Positions 16,379 to 24,467 of a DNA stretch of 64,000 nt are shown one piece after another. The stretch is from Hymenobacter negativus (GTDB lineage: Bacteria > Bacteroidota > Bacteroidia > Cytophagales > Hymenobacteraceae). The notes beneath the pieces are model-generated. The model ran no database searches. It had not been told where the DNA came from and saw nothing but the letters and a program-made list of their open reading frames with translations. The stretch spans positions 372,001 through 436,000 of the forward strand of contig NZ_JAEDAE010000002.1 in assembly GCF_016056375.1 (NCBI RefSeq), read 5' to 3'. The position numbers were made by a program, and so were the translations under genes. Numbering within the stretch: position 1 is the first letter of the stretch; each line of letters starts with the position of its first letter.

Positions 16379-18604
16379 ATGGATGATAATCTGCCCCTGC
16401 TGCCCAGCACCGGTGAGCCGCTCAGCCGCGTGGATGGTCGCCTGAAAGTGACCGGCCAGGCCCGCTACGCGGCCGAGCACGTGGTGCCGGGCTGTGTGCA
16501 TGGCGTGTTGGTGTGTAGTGCCATAGCCCGGGGGCGCATCAGGCACCTGGATGTGGGGGCGGCTGAGAAAGCGCCTGGCGTGTTGGCTATTATTTCGCAC
16601 CGGAACGCGCCCAAAGTGCCCGGCTACCAAAGTGCCGAAACCAACCACAACCCCCGCGTGGAAGGCCAGGAATTCCGGGTATTCTTCGACGACCAGGTGC
16701 ATTTCAGCAACCAGCCCGTGGCCCTGGCCGTGGCCGAAACGCTGGAGCAGGCGCAGCACGCCGCGTCGTTGATTCGAGTGGAATACGAAGCCGTCGCGCA
16801 CCAGACCAGTTTGGCCAAAAACCTGGCCGACAACCTCGCCCCCAGGAAAGAAGCCGAATACCGCCGGGGCCAGCCCGACGCCCACAAAACGGCCCCCGTG
16901 CGCGTAGAACAGGAATACCGCACGCCCATGCACGTGCACAACCCCATGGAGATGCACGCGGCCATTGCGCTGTGGGAGGGCGAAAAGCTGACCGTGTACA
17001 ATAAAACTCAGGGCCCGAAGCTGGCGCAGCAGGACTTGATGCGCATGTGGCAGCTGCCGGCCGACGATGTGCGGGTGCATTCGCCGTGTGTGGGCGGGGC
17101 ATTTGGGGGCTCGTCGCGCATCTGGCCGCCCGAGATGGCAGCCATTATCGCCGCGAAGAAAGTGGGACGGCCGGTGAAGGTGATGGGCCGCCGCGACCAG
17201 GAATTCAACATGGTGGGCTACCGGCCGCAGTCCGTTCAGAAAATAAGCCTGGGCGCCACGCCCGATGGCACGCTGGTGGGCATCACGCACCAGGCATACG
17301 GCATGACTTCACAGCACGAGCAGTTCGAGGAGCGCATCGTGCACCCCACCAAGTCGGCCTACGCAGTGCCCAACCTCAACACCCGCTACCGCCTTGTACC
17401 GCTCGATGTGAGCACGCCCTGCTGGACGCGCGGCCCCGGCGAAACCAGCGGTTCCTTCGCCCTCGAATGTGCTATGGACGAGCTGGCCGAAGCCCTGAAC
17501 ATGGACCCGCTGGCCCTGCGCCTGAAAAACTACGCCGACCGCGACCCCGAGAACGACAAGCCCTGGAGCAGCAAGCACCTGCGCGAATGCTACGCGCGCG
17601 GTGCCGCCCTGTTCGGCTGGAGCCAGCGCACCCCCGCGCCGCGCTCCATGCGCACCCCCGATGGCCACCTGCTGGGCTGGGGCATGAGTACGGGCATCTA
17701 CAAAGCCGAGCGGAGCGCTGCCACCGCCCGCGCCCGCCTGCTGCCCGACGGCACCCTGCTGGTGCAAAGCGCCACCGCCGACACCGGCCCCGGCACCGCC
17801 ACTATCATGACGCAGATTGCGGCCGACGCCAGCGGCGTGCCCCCGGCCAACATCCGGTTCGAACTGGGCGACTCGGCCCTGCCCGAAGCGCCGCTACAGG
17901 CCGGCTCGCACACCGCTACTTCGGTGGGCTCGGCCGTGCACGAGGTTTGTGCCGCGCTAAAGCAGCAATTGCTGGATTTGGCGTTGCGTCTGCCCGGCAA
18001 GGCCCTGGGCAAGGTAGAAAAGCCGGATTTAACCGCCGAAAACGGCTTTGTGCATTCCAGCCACAAGGGTGGCCGCCGCCTGAGCTATGGCGAGGTACTG
18101 AAGCAGCACCAGTTGCCGGCCTTGGAAGTGACGCAGAAAGCAGAAGAGTCGCCGGAGATGAAAAAATATTCGGGCAAGTCGTTTTGCGCCAGCTTTGTGG
18201 AGGTGGAGGTGCACCCTCTCACGCGGGCCGTGCGCGTGAGCCGCGTGGTATCGGTGGTGGATGCGGGGCGGGTGCTGAACGCCAAAACGGCCCGCAGCCA
18301 GGTGCTGGGTTCGGTAGTGTGGGGAATTGGCATGGCGCTGATGGAAGATGCGCGCCTCGACCACCGCTACGGCCGCATCGTGAACCATGATTTGGCCGAG
18401 TACCACGTTCCTGTGAACGCCGACATTCCTCCGATTGAGGTTGAATTTATCAACCAGCCCGACCCCGTGCTCGACCCTATGGGAGCCAAAGGGCTGGGCG
18501 AAATTGGCCTGGTAGGCTTCGCTGCGGCTGTGGCAAATGCCGTGTACCATGCCACCGGTCGCCGCGTGCGCGAGCTGCCTATCACCCCGGATAAGTTGGT
18601 GTGA
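16379..18604 (+). CDS. Molybdopterin-binding subunit, xanthine dehydrogenase/aldehyde oxidase family
   Basis: This 741-residue protein matches the large molybdenum subunit (PaoC/YagR type) of molybdenum hydroxylases, which oxidise aldehydes or N-heterocycles using water. It opens with LSRVDGRLKVTGQARYAAE. It carries VGGAFGGSSRIWPPE (Moco-binding loop, near residue 238) and GAKGLGEIGLVG with the catalytic Glu near residue 710. Family members need a FAD subunit and a [2Fe-2S] subunit, normally just upstream, and neither is present here. I chose ATG at 16379; a TTG 57 bp upstream is possible. It has no Tat signal. Confidence 0.9.
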   Translation: MDDNLPLLPSTGEPLSRVDGRLKVTGQARYAAEHVVPGCVHGVLVCSAIARGRIRHLDVGAAEKAPGVLAIISHRNAPKVPGYQSAETNHNPRVEGQEFRVFFDDQVHFSNQPVALAVAETLEQAQHAASLIRVEYEAVAHQTSLAKNLADNLAPRKEAEYRRGQPDAHKTAPVRVEQEYRTPMHVHNPMEMHAAIALWEGEKLTVYNKTQGPKLAQQDLMRMWQLPADDVRVHSPCVGGAFGGSSRIWPPEMAAIIAAKKVGRPVKVMGRRDQEFNMVGYRPQSVQKISLGATPDGTLVGITHQAYGMTSQHEQFEERIVHPTKSAYAVPNLNTRYRLVPLDVSTPCWTRGPGETSGSFALECAMDELAEALNMDPLALRLKNYADRDPENDKPWSSKHLRECYARGAALFGWSQRTPAPRSMRTPDGHLLGWGMSTGIYKAERSAATARARLLPDGTLLVQSATADTGPGTATIMTQIAADASGVPPANIRFELGDSALPEAPLQAGSHTATSVGSAVHEVCAALKQQLLDLALRLPGKALGKVEKPDLTAENGFVHSSHKGGRRLSYGEVLKQHQLPALEVTQKAEESPEMKKYSGKSFCASFVEVEVHPLTRAVRVSRVVSVVDAGRVLNAKTARSQVLGSVVWGIGMALMEDARLDHRYGRIVNHDLAEYHVPVNADIPPIEVEFINQPDPVLDPMGAKGLGEIGLVGFAAAVANAVYHATGRRVRELPITPDKLV

Positions 18605-18629
18605 TGGCGCAAGGAGGTTTTCTACGCCT

Positions 18630-18672
18630 AAAAAACAACGCCCCGACCAACTGGCCGGGGCGTTGTTTTTTT
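18630..18672. terminator. Bidirectional terminator
   Basis: AAAAAACAACGCCCCG pairs with CGGGGCGTTGTTTTTTT across a 10-base loop, between convergent genes. Confidence 0.9.
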
Positions 18673-18689
18673 CATCCGTTGAAGCTGTC

Positions 18690-19184
18690 TTATTTGTCGG
18701 CTTTTACTTTGATTTTGTCGCCGTCGGTCGATTTAGCTTTCATCTTTTTCACGTCCGTGGCATCCATGTCTCTGCCGGGGCCACCGCCACGGTTCATGCG
18801 GTCGGCCTGCATGGTGGTGTACTTGGTGTATTGGTCGGCGGTCAGCACTTCCTTAAACTGGGCGTCGTACTTGGCGCGGCCGGCTTGCATTTGCTCGCGC
18901 ATCTGGTCGCGGTTGCCAGCGTCGCGGGCCTGGCCACGCATGGCCTGCATTTCCTGGCCGCGGGCCAGCAGAATTTGCTGCACTTTGGCGGTCTGGTCGG
19001 CATTCAGGCCCAGCTCCTGGGTCATGCGGTCGGCCTGACGCTTGGCCATCTCATCGGGGTTGCCTTGCATGCGGCCGCGGCCTTGCATGGTACCAGCGTC
19101 GGGGGAGGTCGTGGAGGTTTGGGCGGCGGCGGTACCTACGGTGAGGGCGCAAATGGCCAGCAGGGGAAACAGAAACTTTTTCAT
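18690..19184 (-). CDS. Periplasmic Spy/LTXXQ-like helical protein
   Basis: The 164-residue secreted protein has a signal peptide (MKKFLFPLLAICAL, cut near AAAQ). A Gly/Met/Arg-rich linker and a helical region follow, with two similar segments: DRMTQELGLNADQTAKVQQIL and YDAQFKEVLTADQYTKY. These are the L-T-x-x-Q type repeats of Spy/CpxP-like proteins, periplasmic chaperones or metal-stress sensors. The C-terminal tail is Lys/Asp-rich. No metal resistance gene adjoins it. Confidence 0.65.
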   Translation of the reverse strand: MKKFLFPLLAICALTVGTAAAQTSTTSPDAGTMQGRGRMQGNPDEMAKRQADRMTQELGLNADQTAKVQQILLARGQEMQAMRGQARDAGNRDQMREQMQAGRAKYDAQFKEVLTADQYTKYTTMQADRMNRGGGPGRDMDATDVKKMKAKSTDGDKIKVKADK

Positions 19185-19311
19185 GGTACTGATTTAGGGA
19201 GGGTTGCTGAAACAAAAAGAAAACAGGAAAAGGGGGGAAGCGCTGGCGCGAAAAAGCCCCGTTCCATAGAGGTTGAACGGGACTTTTCGGACCATGGTTA
19301 GCGGCTAAGGT

Positions 19312-19701
19312 TTAGCGACGGCCGTCGTAGCGGTGGGCAGCTTCCCAACGGGCGCGTTCCTGGGGCGATACCCGGTGGTTGCGGTCGTAGCCATAGTTGA
19401 AATCTTTGCTGTTGCGGTCGTTTCGGGCATCGCGCAGGTCAGCTTTGGCGTCGCGCAGGTCGGCTTTGGCTTCGCGGATATCGTTTCTGGCGTCGCGGCG
19501 GTCGTCTTTGTTGTCGCGGTGGGCGGCCTCCCAGCGGGCCCGTTCGTAGGCGGTTACGCGGTGGTTGCGGTCGTAGCCGTAGTTAAAGTCTTTGCTGTTG
19601 CGGTCGTCGTAGCGGTGGTCGAAGGGGCCGGCAGCAGCAAACGAAGCGGTTGACGTGAAGAGAGCAGCAGCGGCGATGATGGAAAACAAGGAAGCTTTCA
19701 T
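19312..19701 (-). CDS. Secreted protein with duplicated Tyr/Arg motif
   Basis: The 129-residue product has a signal peptide (MKASLFSIIAAAALF, cut near SFAA). It contains two nearly identical 31-residue units, each running DRNSKDFNYGYDRNHRV and then ERARWEAAHR. They are joined by a charged helix of DLRDAKAD and DARND heptad-like repeats. No family is recognised. The perfect similarity of the units at both DNA and protein level indicates a recent internal duplication. The start is set at the signal peptide, since the upstream extension has no coding character. Confidence 0.65.
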   Translation of the reverse strand: MKASLFSIIAAAALFTSTASFAAAGPFDHRYDDRNSKDFNYGYDRNHRVTAYERARWEAAHRDNKDDRRDARNDIREAKADLRDAKADLRDARNDRNSKDFNYGYDRNHRVSPQERARWEAAHRYDGRR

Positions 19702-20004
19702 GATTTCTGAGTGAGGGAGAATGAAAAAGGGAGGGGAAGCGGTGGGCTCGGTTGCTGCAGGCAGCGGGCTCCGTAATGTGCGAATCGACTCATTCTGCCA
19801 GGGTATTTGCAAACCGCCGGCCACATCCGGCCCGGAAATAAAAAGGTGGACGGACGGGCCGGAAACCCCGACCAGACCGCCCACTTTCCCTACTTAGAAC
19901 CCATTTGAGCCAACTAAAAAGGTCATTCCGACGCAGGGGCAATCTGAATTCCGTTATTCAACGGCCTGATTCAGATTCCTCCTGCGTCGGAATGACGGCT
20001 TACG
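19702..20004. other. Intergenic region with palindrome E6
   Basis: This 303-bp gap lies between two minus-strand genes. It contains E6 at its 3' end. Nothing else was recognised; an open frame from 19884 runs into the downstream gene but lacks a credible start. Confidence 0.5.
19922..19996. repeat. Intergenic palindrome E6
   Basis: The 28-bp arms, GTCATTCCGACGCAGG... and ...CCTGCGTCGGAATGAC, also pair ATCTGAAT with ATTCAGAT, with a four-base mismatch inside the arms. The element ends 8 bp from the stop codon of the 20005-20307 gene. Confidence 0.85.
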
Positions 20005-20307
20005 CTACTCCACCAGCCCCAGCGTGCGGGTCAGCTTATTCTTCGGAATGGTAAAACGAAGGCTTTGGTCGCCTTTCTTCGACCGCTCGCGGCGGCGGTT
20101 CATCAGTGCCTGCACCTTGTTTTCGTCCTCGTTGCGCGAAAACAGCACGCTGGCCGCATCCGCAATCAGCGACACGGCGCGCGGCACCGGCACGCTTACC
20201 TGCTCATAATCAGGGGCAGGCGGCGGCGGGGGCTGGGTTTGGGCCAGCGCCCCGCCGGCCCGCAGCAGCAGAAACGGAAGTAGAATGGGCAGTTTTCTGA
20301 GCGACAT
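20005..20307 (-). CDS. Small secreted protein
   Basis: This 100-residue protein has a signal peptide (MSLRKLPILLPFLLL, cut near ALAQ), a proline stretch TQPPPPPAPDYEQ, and a short conserved-looking body that includes VSLIADAASVLFSRNEDENK, MNRRRERSKKGDQ and RFTIPKNKLTRTLG. No family is recognised. It precedes the dienelactone hydrolase gene but is read toward the same side, with no evident link in function. Confidence 0.55.
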   Translation of the reverse strand: MSLRKLPILLPFLLLRAGGALAQTQPPPPPAPDYEQVSVPVPRAVSLIADAASVLFSRNEDENKVQALMNRRRERSKKGDQSLRFTIPKNKLTRTLGLVE

Positions 20308-20360
20308 GGGCAGCGGATGGACACTGCAAAGATGCCGCAAAATGCCCCGCCGTTGCCCAG

Positions 20361-21218
20361 CTACCCCAGTTTTTCCTTGAATAATCGCAGGGTACGGTCC
20401 CAGGCCAGCTTGGCCGCCGTGGCATTATAGCGGGCGGGCGAAGTGTCGTTGTTGAAGGCGTGGTTCACGCCCTCGTACACATACAGCTCGTACTTGGTGC
20501 CGGCCGCTTTCAGGGCCGCTTCGTAGGCCGGAATGCCGGCGTTGATGCGCTGGTCGAGGCCGCCGTAGTGCAGCATCACGGCAGCCTTGATGGCGGGCAC
20601 GTCTTCGGCTTTGGGCTGCTGGCCGTAGTAGGCCACGGCGGCGTTCAGCTTAGGGTCGTGCACGGCCAGCTGGTTCACCAGGCCGCCGCCCCAGCAGAAG
20701 CCCACGGCGCCAGTGCGGCCGTTGCAATCGGGACGGGCGCGCAGGTAGTCCAGCGCTTTCAGGTAGTTGTTGAGGTTTTTCACCGGGTCGAGCTGGCCAA
20801 TCAGCTCGCGGCCCTTGTCCTCATCGGCCGGCGTGCCGCCCACCACCGACAGCGCATCCACGCCCAGGGCCAGGTAGCCGGCCTGGGCCACGCGCCGCGT
20901 CACGTCCTTGATGTGCGGCGTCAGGCCCCGGTTTTCGTGGATGACGACCACTGCGCCGCGCTTCTGACGGCCCTTGGGATGCACCAGGTAGCCGCGCACC
21001 GGGCTGCCATCGCCAATCCAGGTTACTTCCTCGGCTTCCAAGTCATCGGCCTCGGGCGCAATGGTGGCCGCTGCCGCGTAGCCCGGCTCCAGCACCGAAA
21101 GGGCTGTGAGGGCCAGCGCCGTGCTACCGGCCAGCTTTATCAGCCGGTCCATAAACTCCTTGCGGGAGAGCGGGACATGGGTGTACTCGTCGAAAAGATT
21201 GATGATGCGCTGGTCCAT
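20361..21218 (-). CDS. Dienelactone hydrolase family protein
   Basis: The 285-residue alpha/beta hydrolase has its nucleophile Cys175 in GFCWGGG, Asp in YGGLDQRI and His in GVNHAFNND, the Cys-Asp-His triad of dienelactone hydrolases. AVVVIHENRGLTPHIKDV forms the oxyanion region. About 55 residues precede the domain: a helical segment with FMDRLIKLAGSTALALTAL, a possible membrane anchor or uncleaved export signal. Related enzymes open lactones in aromatic degradation, but many have other ester substrates. It lies directly downstream of a cupin gene, so the two are likely cotranscribed. Confidence 0.88.
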   Translation of the reverse strand: MDQRIINLFDEYTHVPLSRKEFMDRLIKLAGSTALALTALSVLEPGYAAAATIAPEADDLEAEEVTWIGDGSPVRGYLVHPKGRQKRGAVVVIHENRGLTPHIKDVTRRVAQAGYLALGVDALSVVGGTPADEDKGRELIGQLDPVKNLNNYLKALDYLRARPDCNGRTGAVGFCWGGGLVNQLAVHDPKLNAAVAYYGQQPKAEDVPAIKAAVMLHYGGLDQRINAGIPAYEAALKAAGTKYELYVYEGVNHAFNNDTSPARYNATAAKLAWDRTLRLFKEKLG

Positions 21219-21249
21219 GCGGCTAAATATAAGAGGTTTATGACCTGGT

Positions 21250-21621
21250 TTATTCTTCTTCGCGGTGCACTGTGTCGGGGCTGAAGGCTGGCACACAAAT
21301 CGACCAGTACTCCACCTCCGCATCAAACGGATTGGAGTAGCGCACCCGCGCCCCGCCCTTAATCAGCAGCGCCTGCCCGGCTTGTAACTCCACCACGTCG
21401 CCGTCAATTTCAAACCGCTTCCGCCCGCGCACCACAATGGTAATTTCGTCGAACGTGGGCGTCTGGTGGGGCTCGCTCCAATGCGGCGGGGCCACCATGT
21501 GGGCCAGGCTGTATGCCGTGGTGCCAGTGCTGGCCCCGCCCACGTGCTCTTCAATGAGCTTGCCATCGGTGGTGGGCACGATAAACGGAGCGGGGTTGAG
21601 GACGTAACGTTTTTCGGACAT
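21250..21621 (-). CDS. Cupin domain protein
   Basis: The 123-residue single-domain cupin shows motif 1 in PPHWSEPHQTPTFDEITIVVRGRKRFE (His, His and Glu as candidate metal ligands) and motif 2 around LQAGQALLIKGGARVRYSNP. It has no fused domain. Such proteins may be small isomerases or binding proteins; the ligand is unknown. The gap to the hydrolase gene downstream is 31 bp, which suggests an operon. The upstream start extension reads into palindrome E7 and is rejected. Confidence 0.78.
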   Translation of the reverse strand: MSEKRYVLNPAPFIVPTTDGKLIEEHVGGASTGTTAYSLAHMVAPPHWSEPHQTPTFDEITIVVRGRKRFEIDGDVVELQAGQALLIKGGARVRYSNPFDAEVEYWSICVPAFSPDTVHREEE

Positions 21622-21662
21622 TTTGGGGAGAATGAAAATTGGGAAATGGAAATATGATGAAA

Positions 21663-21787
21663 GCGGCCGCTGGAACCTCTCCCCCGGCCCCTCTCCCAAA
21701 GGAGAGGGGTGACAGGCGACAATTAGGTCTGCTTACGTTCGGCTCCCCTCTCTTGGGGAGAGAGGCCGGGAGTGAGGTTCCAGCGGC
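21663..21787. repeat. Intergenic palindrome E7
   Basis: Arms of about 45 bp (21663-21709 and 21742-21787) are built from GCTGGAACCTC and CTCTCCC/GGGAGAG words with several mismatches. Each arm can fold on itself. The spacer side holds CGTTCGGCTCCCCTC, shared with palindrome E12. The element lies 32 bp from the stop of the FemAB-like gene and 41 bp upstream of the cupin start. Confidence 0.85.
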
Positions 21788-21819
21788 TACGCGCACTGCA
21801 ACAATGAAGCTGCAAATTC

Positions 21820-22758
21820 TTAAGGCTTCAGCCTCTCCAGCAACTCGAAAAGCCGCGAATTGTATTTCCAGACGAAGAAATACGGCGTCTGCACCGCGCC
21901 AAAGCGCACGCGTATCCGCTCCACTCCCGGCAGCATACTTCCTTCAAAATCAAAACAATCCAGCTTGAGCACCTCGCTGGCGTAGCAAATGCACTCCCAG
22001 GCCAGCAGCACACCCGCGCCGCTGGCCCGCAGGGCCGGGTCGTCGCCGGCCAGCAGGAAATACGCCGTGGTGGCATCCCAAATCAAATACGCCACCGAAT
22101 GCACCCGACCCTGCGTATCCACGGCAAAAAACAGCTGTCGGGCCTCGGCCGCTGCCAGCGCCGCATCGAGCCGCCGAAACCGCTCAAATGAGTACGGCGC
22201 GGGCAAGCCTTGGCGGGCAAAGCTGAGCAGGTTGACGCGGTAGAATTCCTCCAGCGGCAAGTCGTGCACCACACGCACTGTCTGACGGGCCAGCCGGATA
22301 TCGCGTCGGATGCCGGTGCCCAGGCCTGCTTCCACCTGTGCCAGATTGCGCAGCTGGTGCAGGCGGTAGGTGTAAAAGGTCGTTTGTTTGTACTGCTCCC
22401 AGTAAAACGGCAGCCAGTTGGTAGCAGTCGGGTAGAAGTTTTGCTTGAACGCCGCAAAATCAGGTAGTTGCGCCAGTAGCGACTTCAGCAGTTCATGCTC
22501 CTTCGGCAGCCGGCCCCGGAACTCGGGCAGCACATAAGGCCCCAGCCATTTCACAAAGGGCGGCATCGTGACATACCGAAACGGGCCTTTTTGCTTGACG
22601 AAAAAAGGCAATGCGGCCACCAAGCGGCCTTTTTCCTCGGCCAGCACTACGTCCCAGGTGCCGCCCTTGGCGCAGGCATCCAGGTACCACGGCTGGCCGA
22701 ACACCGGCACATCGGGCGCGGTGCGGCAGAAGTCGTGGTAGCGGGCTTTGGCAGACAT
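21820..22758 (-). CDS. FemAB/BioF2-like acyltransferase
   Basis: This 312-residue protein resembles the GNAT-fold FemAB/BioF2-like group. It includes VFGQPWYLDACAKGGTWDVV near the N-terminus, YVTMPPFVKWLGPYVLP, and a C-terminal acyltransferase half with FAVDTQGRVHSVAYLIWD and YFLLAGDDPALRASGAGVLL, whose helix caps the acyl donor in this fold. Similar proteins join aminoacyl or acyl groups to cell-surface polymers. The end, DFEGSMLPGVERIRVRFGAVQTPYF, is typical. The substrate is unknown. Confidence 0.75.
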   Translation of the reverse strand: MSAKARYHDFCRTAPDVPVFGQPWYLDACAKGGTWDVVLAEEKGRLVAALPFFVKQKGPFRYVTMPPFVKWLGPYVLPEFRGRLPKEHELLKSLLAQLPDFAAFKQNFYPTATNWLPFYWEQYKQTTFYTYRLHQLRNLAQVEAGLGTGIRRDIRLARQTVRVVHDLPLEEFYRVNLLSFARQGLPAPYSFERFRRLDAALAAAEARQLFFAVDTQGRVHSVAYLIWDATTAYFLLAGDDPALRASGAGVLLAWECICYASEVLKLDCFDFEGSMLPGVERIRVRFGAVQTPYFFVWKYNSRLFELLERLKP

Positions 22759-22771
22759 TCGGCGCGCGGGG

Positions 22772-23017
22772 TTATTTGCCTCCCGTGCAGGGGCCGGGCT
22801 TGGTGGTGCGCACGCCCGCGTTGGCAGCGGCGCAGGGGTTGGCGTAGGTCATGCCGTCGCAGCCGCACACGGGGTTGTATTCCATGGTGCAGATGCCCTG
22901 CGGGTTGATTTTGCTCGGGTCGATGCAGTCGGCGGCCGTGGCCGTGGGTACGGCGTGGCGCTGGCAGGAAACCGCGCTGAGCAGCAAGGCTGCGGCCCAA
23001 ATCCAATGCTTTTTCAT
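22772..23017 (-). CDS. Kazal-type protease inhibitor lipoprotein
   Basis: This 81-residue protein has a lipoprotein signal (lipobox LSAVSC, acylated Cys19) and one Kazal domain of six cysteines: C31, C43 (CTMEYNPVC), C51, C53 (CGCDGMTYANPC), C62 and C77. The VCGCDGMTYANPC core is diagnostic. Kazal domains inhibit serine proteases through the reactive loop before the second and third Cys. A lipid anchor would place it on the cell envelope, guarding against secreted or host proteases. It is probably cotranscribed with the FemAB-like gene 13 bp downstream. Confidence 0.88.
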   Translation of the reverse strand: MKKHWIWAAALLLSAVSCQRHAVPTATAADCIDPSKINPQGICTMEYNPVCGCDGMTYANPCAAANAGVRTTKPGPCTGGK

Positions 23018-23265
23018 GATGCCAGAAGGTAGGAGAGGGGCGAAGCTACAGCGCCCGCCCGGGATTTGGCCCCGCCCGCAAACCGGAATATCGAGGAATC
23101 CGAATGTGCACAGGAAAATTTGTAGCTAAGCTCAACCCCCGGCGGAGCCTTTCGTATAGTCAGCCAGAACCAAGCGCCGCCGTAACAAAACACTGGGTTT
23201 TGAATTCGGCCCCGCGTTGCTCTACTCGAACTTTCACCCCCATTCACCCTTCATTACCCTACACC

Positions 23266-23703
23266 ATGTCGTACCACGAAGAAGACAACAACGCCGGTAA
23301 AATCCTTTTAGCTGCTCTCGCCGGTGCCGGCGCGGGCATTATTGCCGGTATGCTGCTGGCTCCCGATAAAGGTTCGGCCACCCGCGAAAACTGGAAAGGC
23401 GTTGCCTCCAAATACAGCGGCCAGCTCGGCGAGCAAGCCACCAAGCTGGGTTCTGACCTCGAAGCTAAATTCAAAGAATACGCCGGCAAGCTGGAAGACA
23501 TGGGCGTGACCCTGCCCGGCAGCAGCCTGAAAATCAAAGGCAACTGGGACGACATCAAAGGCAAGCTGAAGCAGCAGTACGCGCAGCTGACCGATGAGGA
23601 CCTGACCTACGCTGAAGGCAAAGGCGACGAGCTGGTGGGCAAACTGCAAGACAAGCTCGGCAAAGGCAAAGCCGAAATCACCAAAATGCTGAACGACATG
23701 TAA
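23266..23703 (+). CDS. YtxH and CsbD-like fusion protein
   Basis: The 145-residue protein joins two stress-type modules. The first is an N-terminal YtxH segment: a glycine-rich span LLAALAGAGAGIIAGMLLAP, followed by the charged KGSATRENWKG. The second is a C-terminal CsbD-like segment: IKGNWDDIKGKLKQQYAQLTDEDLTYAEGK, a close match to CsbD motifs. Both families are general stress proteins of unclear function. The start is placed at MSYHEEDN. A second YtxH gene follows 125 bp downstream after a terminator. Confidence 0.8.
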   Translation: MSYHEEDNNAGKILLAALAGAGAGIIAGMLLAPDKGSATRENWKGVASKYSGQLGEQATKLGSDLEAKFKEYAGKLEDMGVTLPGSSLKIKGNWDDIKGKLKQQYAQLTDEDLTYAEGKGDELVGKLQDKLGKGKAEITKMLNDM

Positions 23704-23726
23704 TCCGGCGTACCGCCCGATTGCTC

Positions 23727-23759
23727 AAAGCCCCGCGCCGCAAGGTGCGGGGCTTTTTT
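23727..23759 (+). terminator. Terminator hairpin
   Basis: AAAGCCCCGC pairs with GCGGGGCTTTTTT across about 10 bases, just after the YtxH/CsbD gene. It is a classic rho-independent form. Confidence 0.88.
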
Positions 23760-23828
23760 GCGGCCCCAACCAGCCGGGCCGCTTTCCCGTTAGCGAATAA
23801 TCGAATTCTTCCATTTTCCTGCAAAACC

Positions 23829-24191
23829 ATGAAAGACGACAAAGGCAAAGTCATTTTCTCGCTCATTGCCGGGGCCACGGCTGGCATCGTGGCCGGCCTG
23901 CTGCTGGCCCCCGAAACCGGCGACGACACCCGTTCCAACCTGCGCAAGTCGGCTACCAAGTTCGGCGGCGACCTCAGCAAGCTGGTGAAAGACACCCTGG
24001 CCAAAGTGCAGGGCCAGGACGCCCCCGGCCATACCAACCCCGACGCCGCCGTGAGCGAGGACAAACAAGCTGCCGACCGCCTGCTGCAAGGCCTAGCCAC
24101 CGGCACGCCCTCCACCGCTCACACCCACAACGAGGACAACCCCGACTACGACGGTTTTGGCGACGACACCCGCCATCAGCCCAATCTGTAA
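23829..24191 (+). CDS. YtxH domain protein
   Basis: The 120-residue product opens with MKDDKGKVIFSLIAGATAG, a glycine-rich membrane span reading on to LLLAPETGDDTRSNLRKS. Then comes a Lys/Asp-rich amphipathic stretch and an acidic low-complexity tail of His, Asp and Asn residues. It parallels the N-terminal half of the gene before it, so the pair likely arose by duplication. A role in envelope stress is inferred from the family. Confidence 0.75.
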   Translation: MKDDKGKVIFSLIAGATAGIVAGLLLAPETGDDTRSNLRKSATKFGGDLSKLVKDTLAKVQGQDAPGHTNPDAAVSEDKQAADRLLQGLATGTPSTAHTHNEDNPDYDGFGDDTRHQPNL

Positions 24192-24410
24192 GATGCCCGA
24201 ATTTTATTTGGGAGTAGCGTAACCCGCTCCCCCTCAGATTCGTAAAACTCTCTACAATCGCCTTGAAAGAAGGCCGAAAATATTGACAGTAAAATTGCCG
24301 GCCGTAGGAGCTTCTATCAAAGTTGGTCAAACAATTCGATAGCAAAATCAGACGTTCCATCGCAAGCTTCTGTCAAGAAAAGCGGTTTGAAGGGTAGGGA
24401 GATTGTAAAA

Positions 24411-24448
24411 AGAAAAGCCCCGCACGACATTTCGTGCGGGGCTTTTCC
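24411..24448. terminator. Bidirectional terminator
   Basis: AGAAAAGCCCCGCACGA pairs with TCGTGCGGGGCTTTTC over a 4-base loop, downstream of lysS. It lies in the 276-bp convergent gap after the YtxH gene; the rest of that gap shows nothing recognisable. Confidence 0.9.
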
Positions 24449-24467
24449 GATTTTAGGCCGCTATGGC

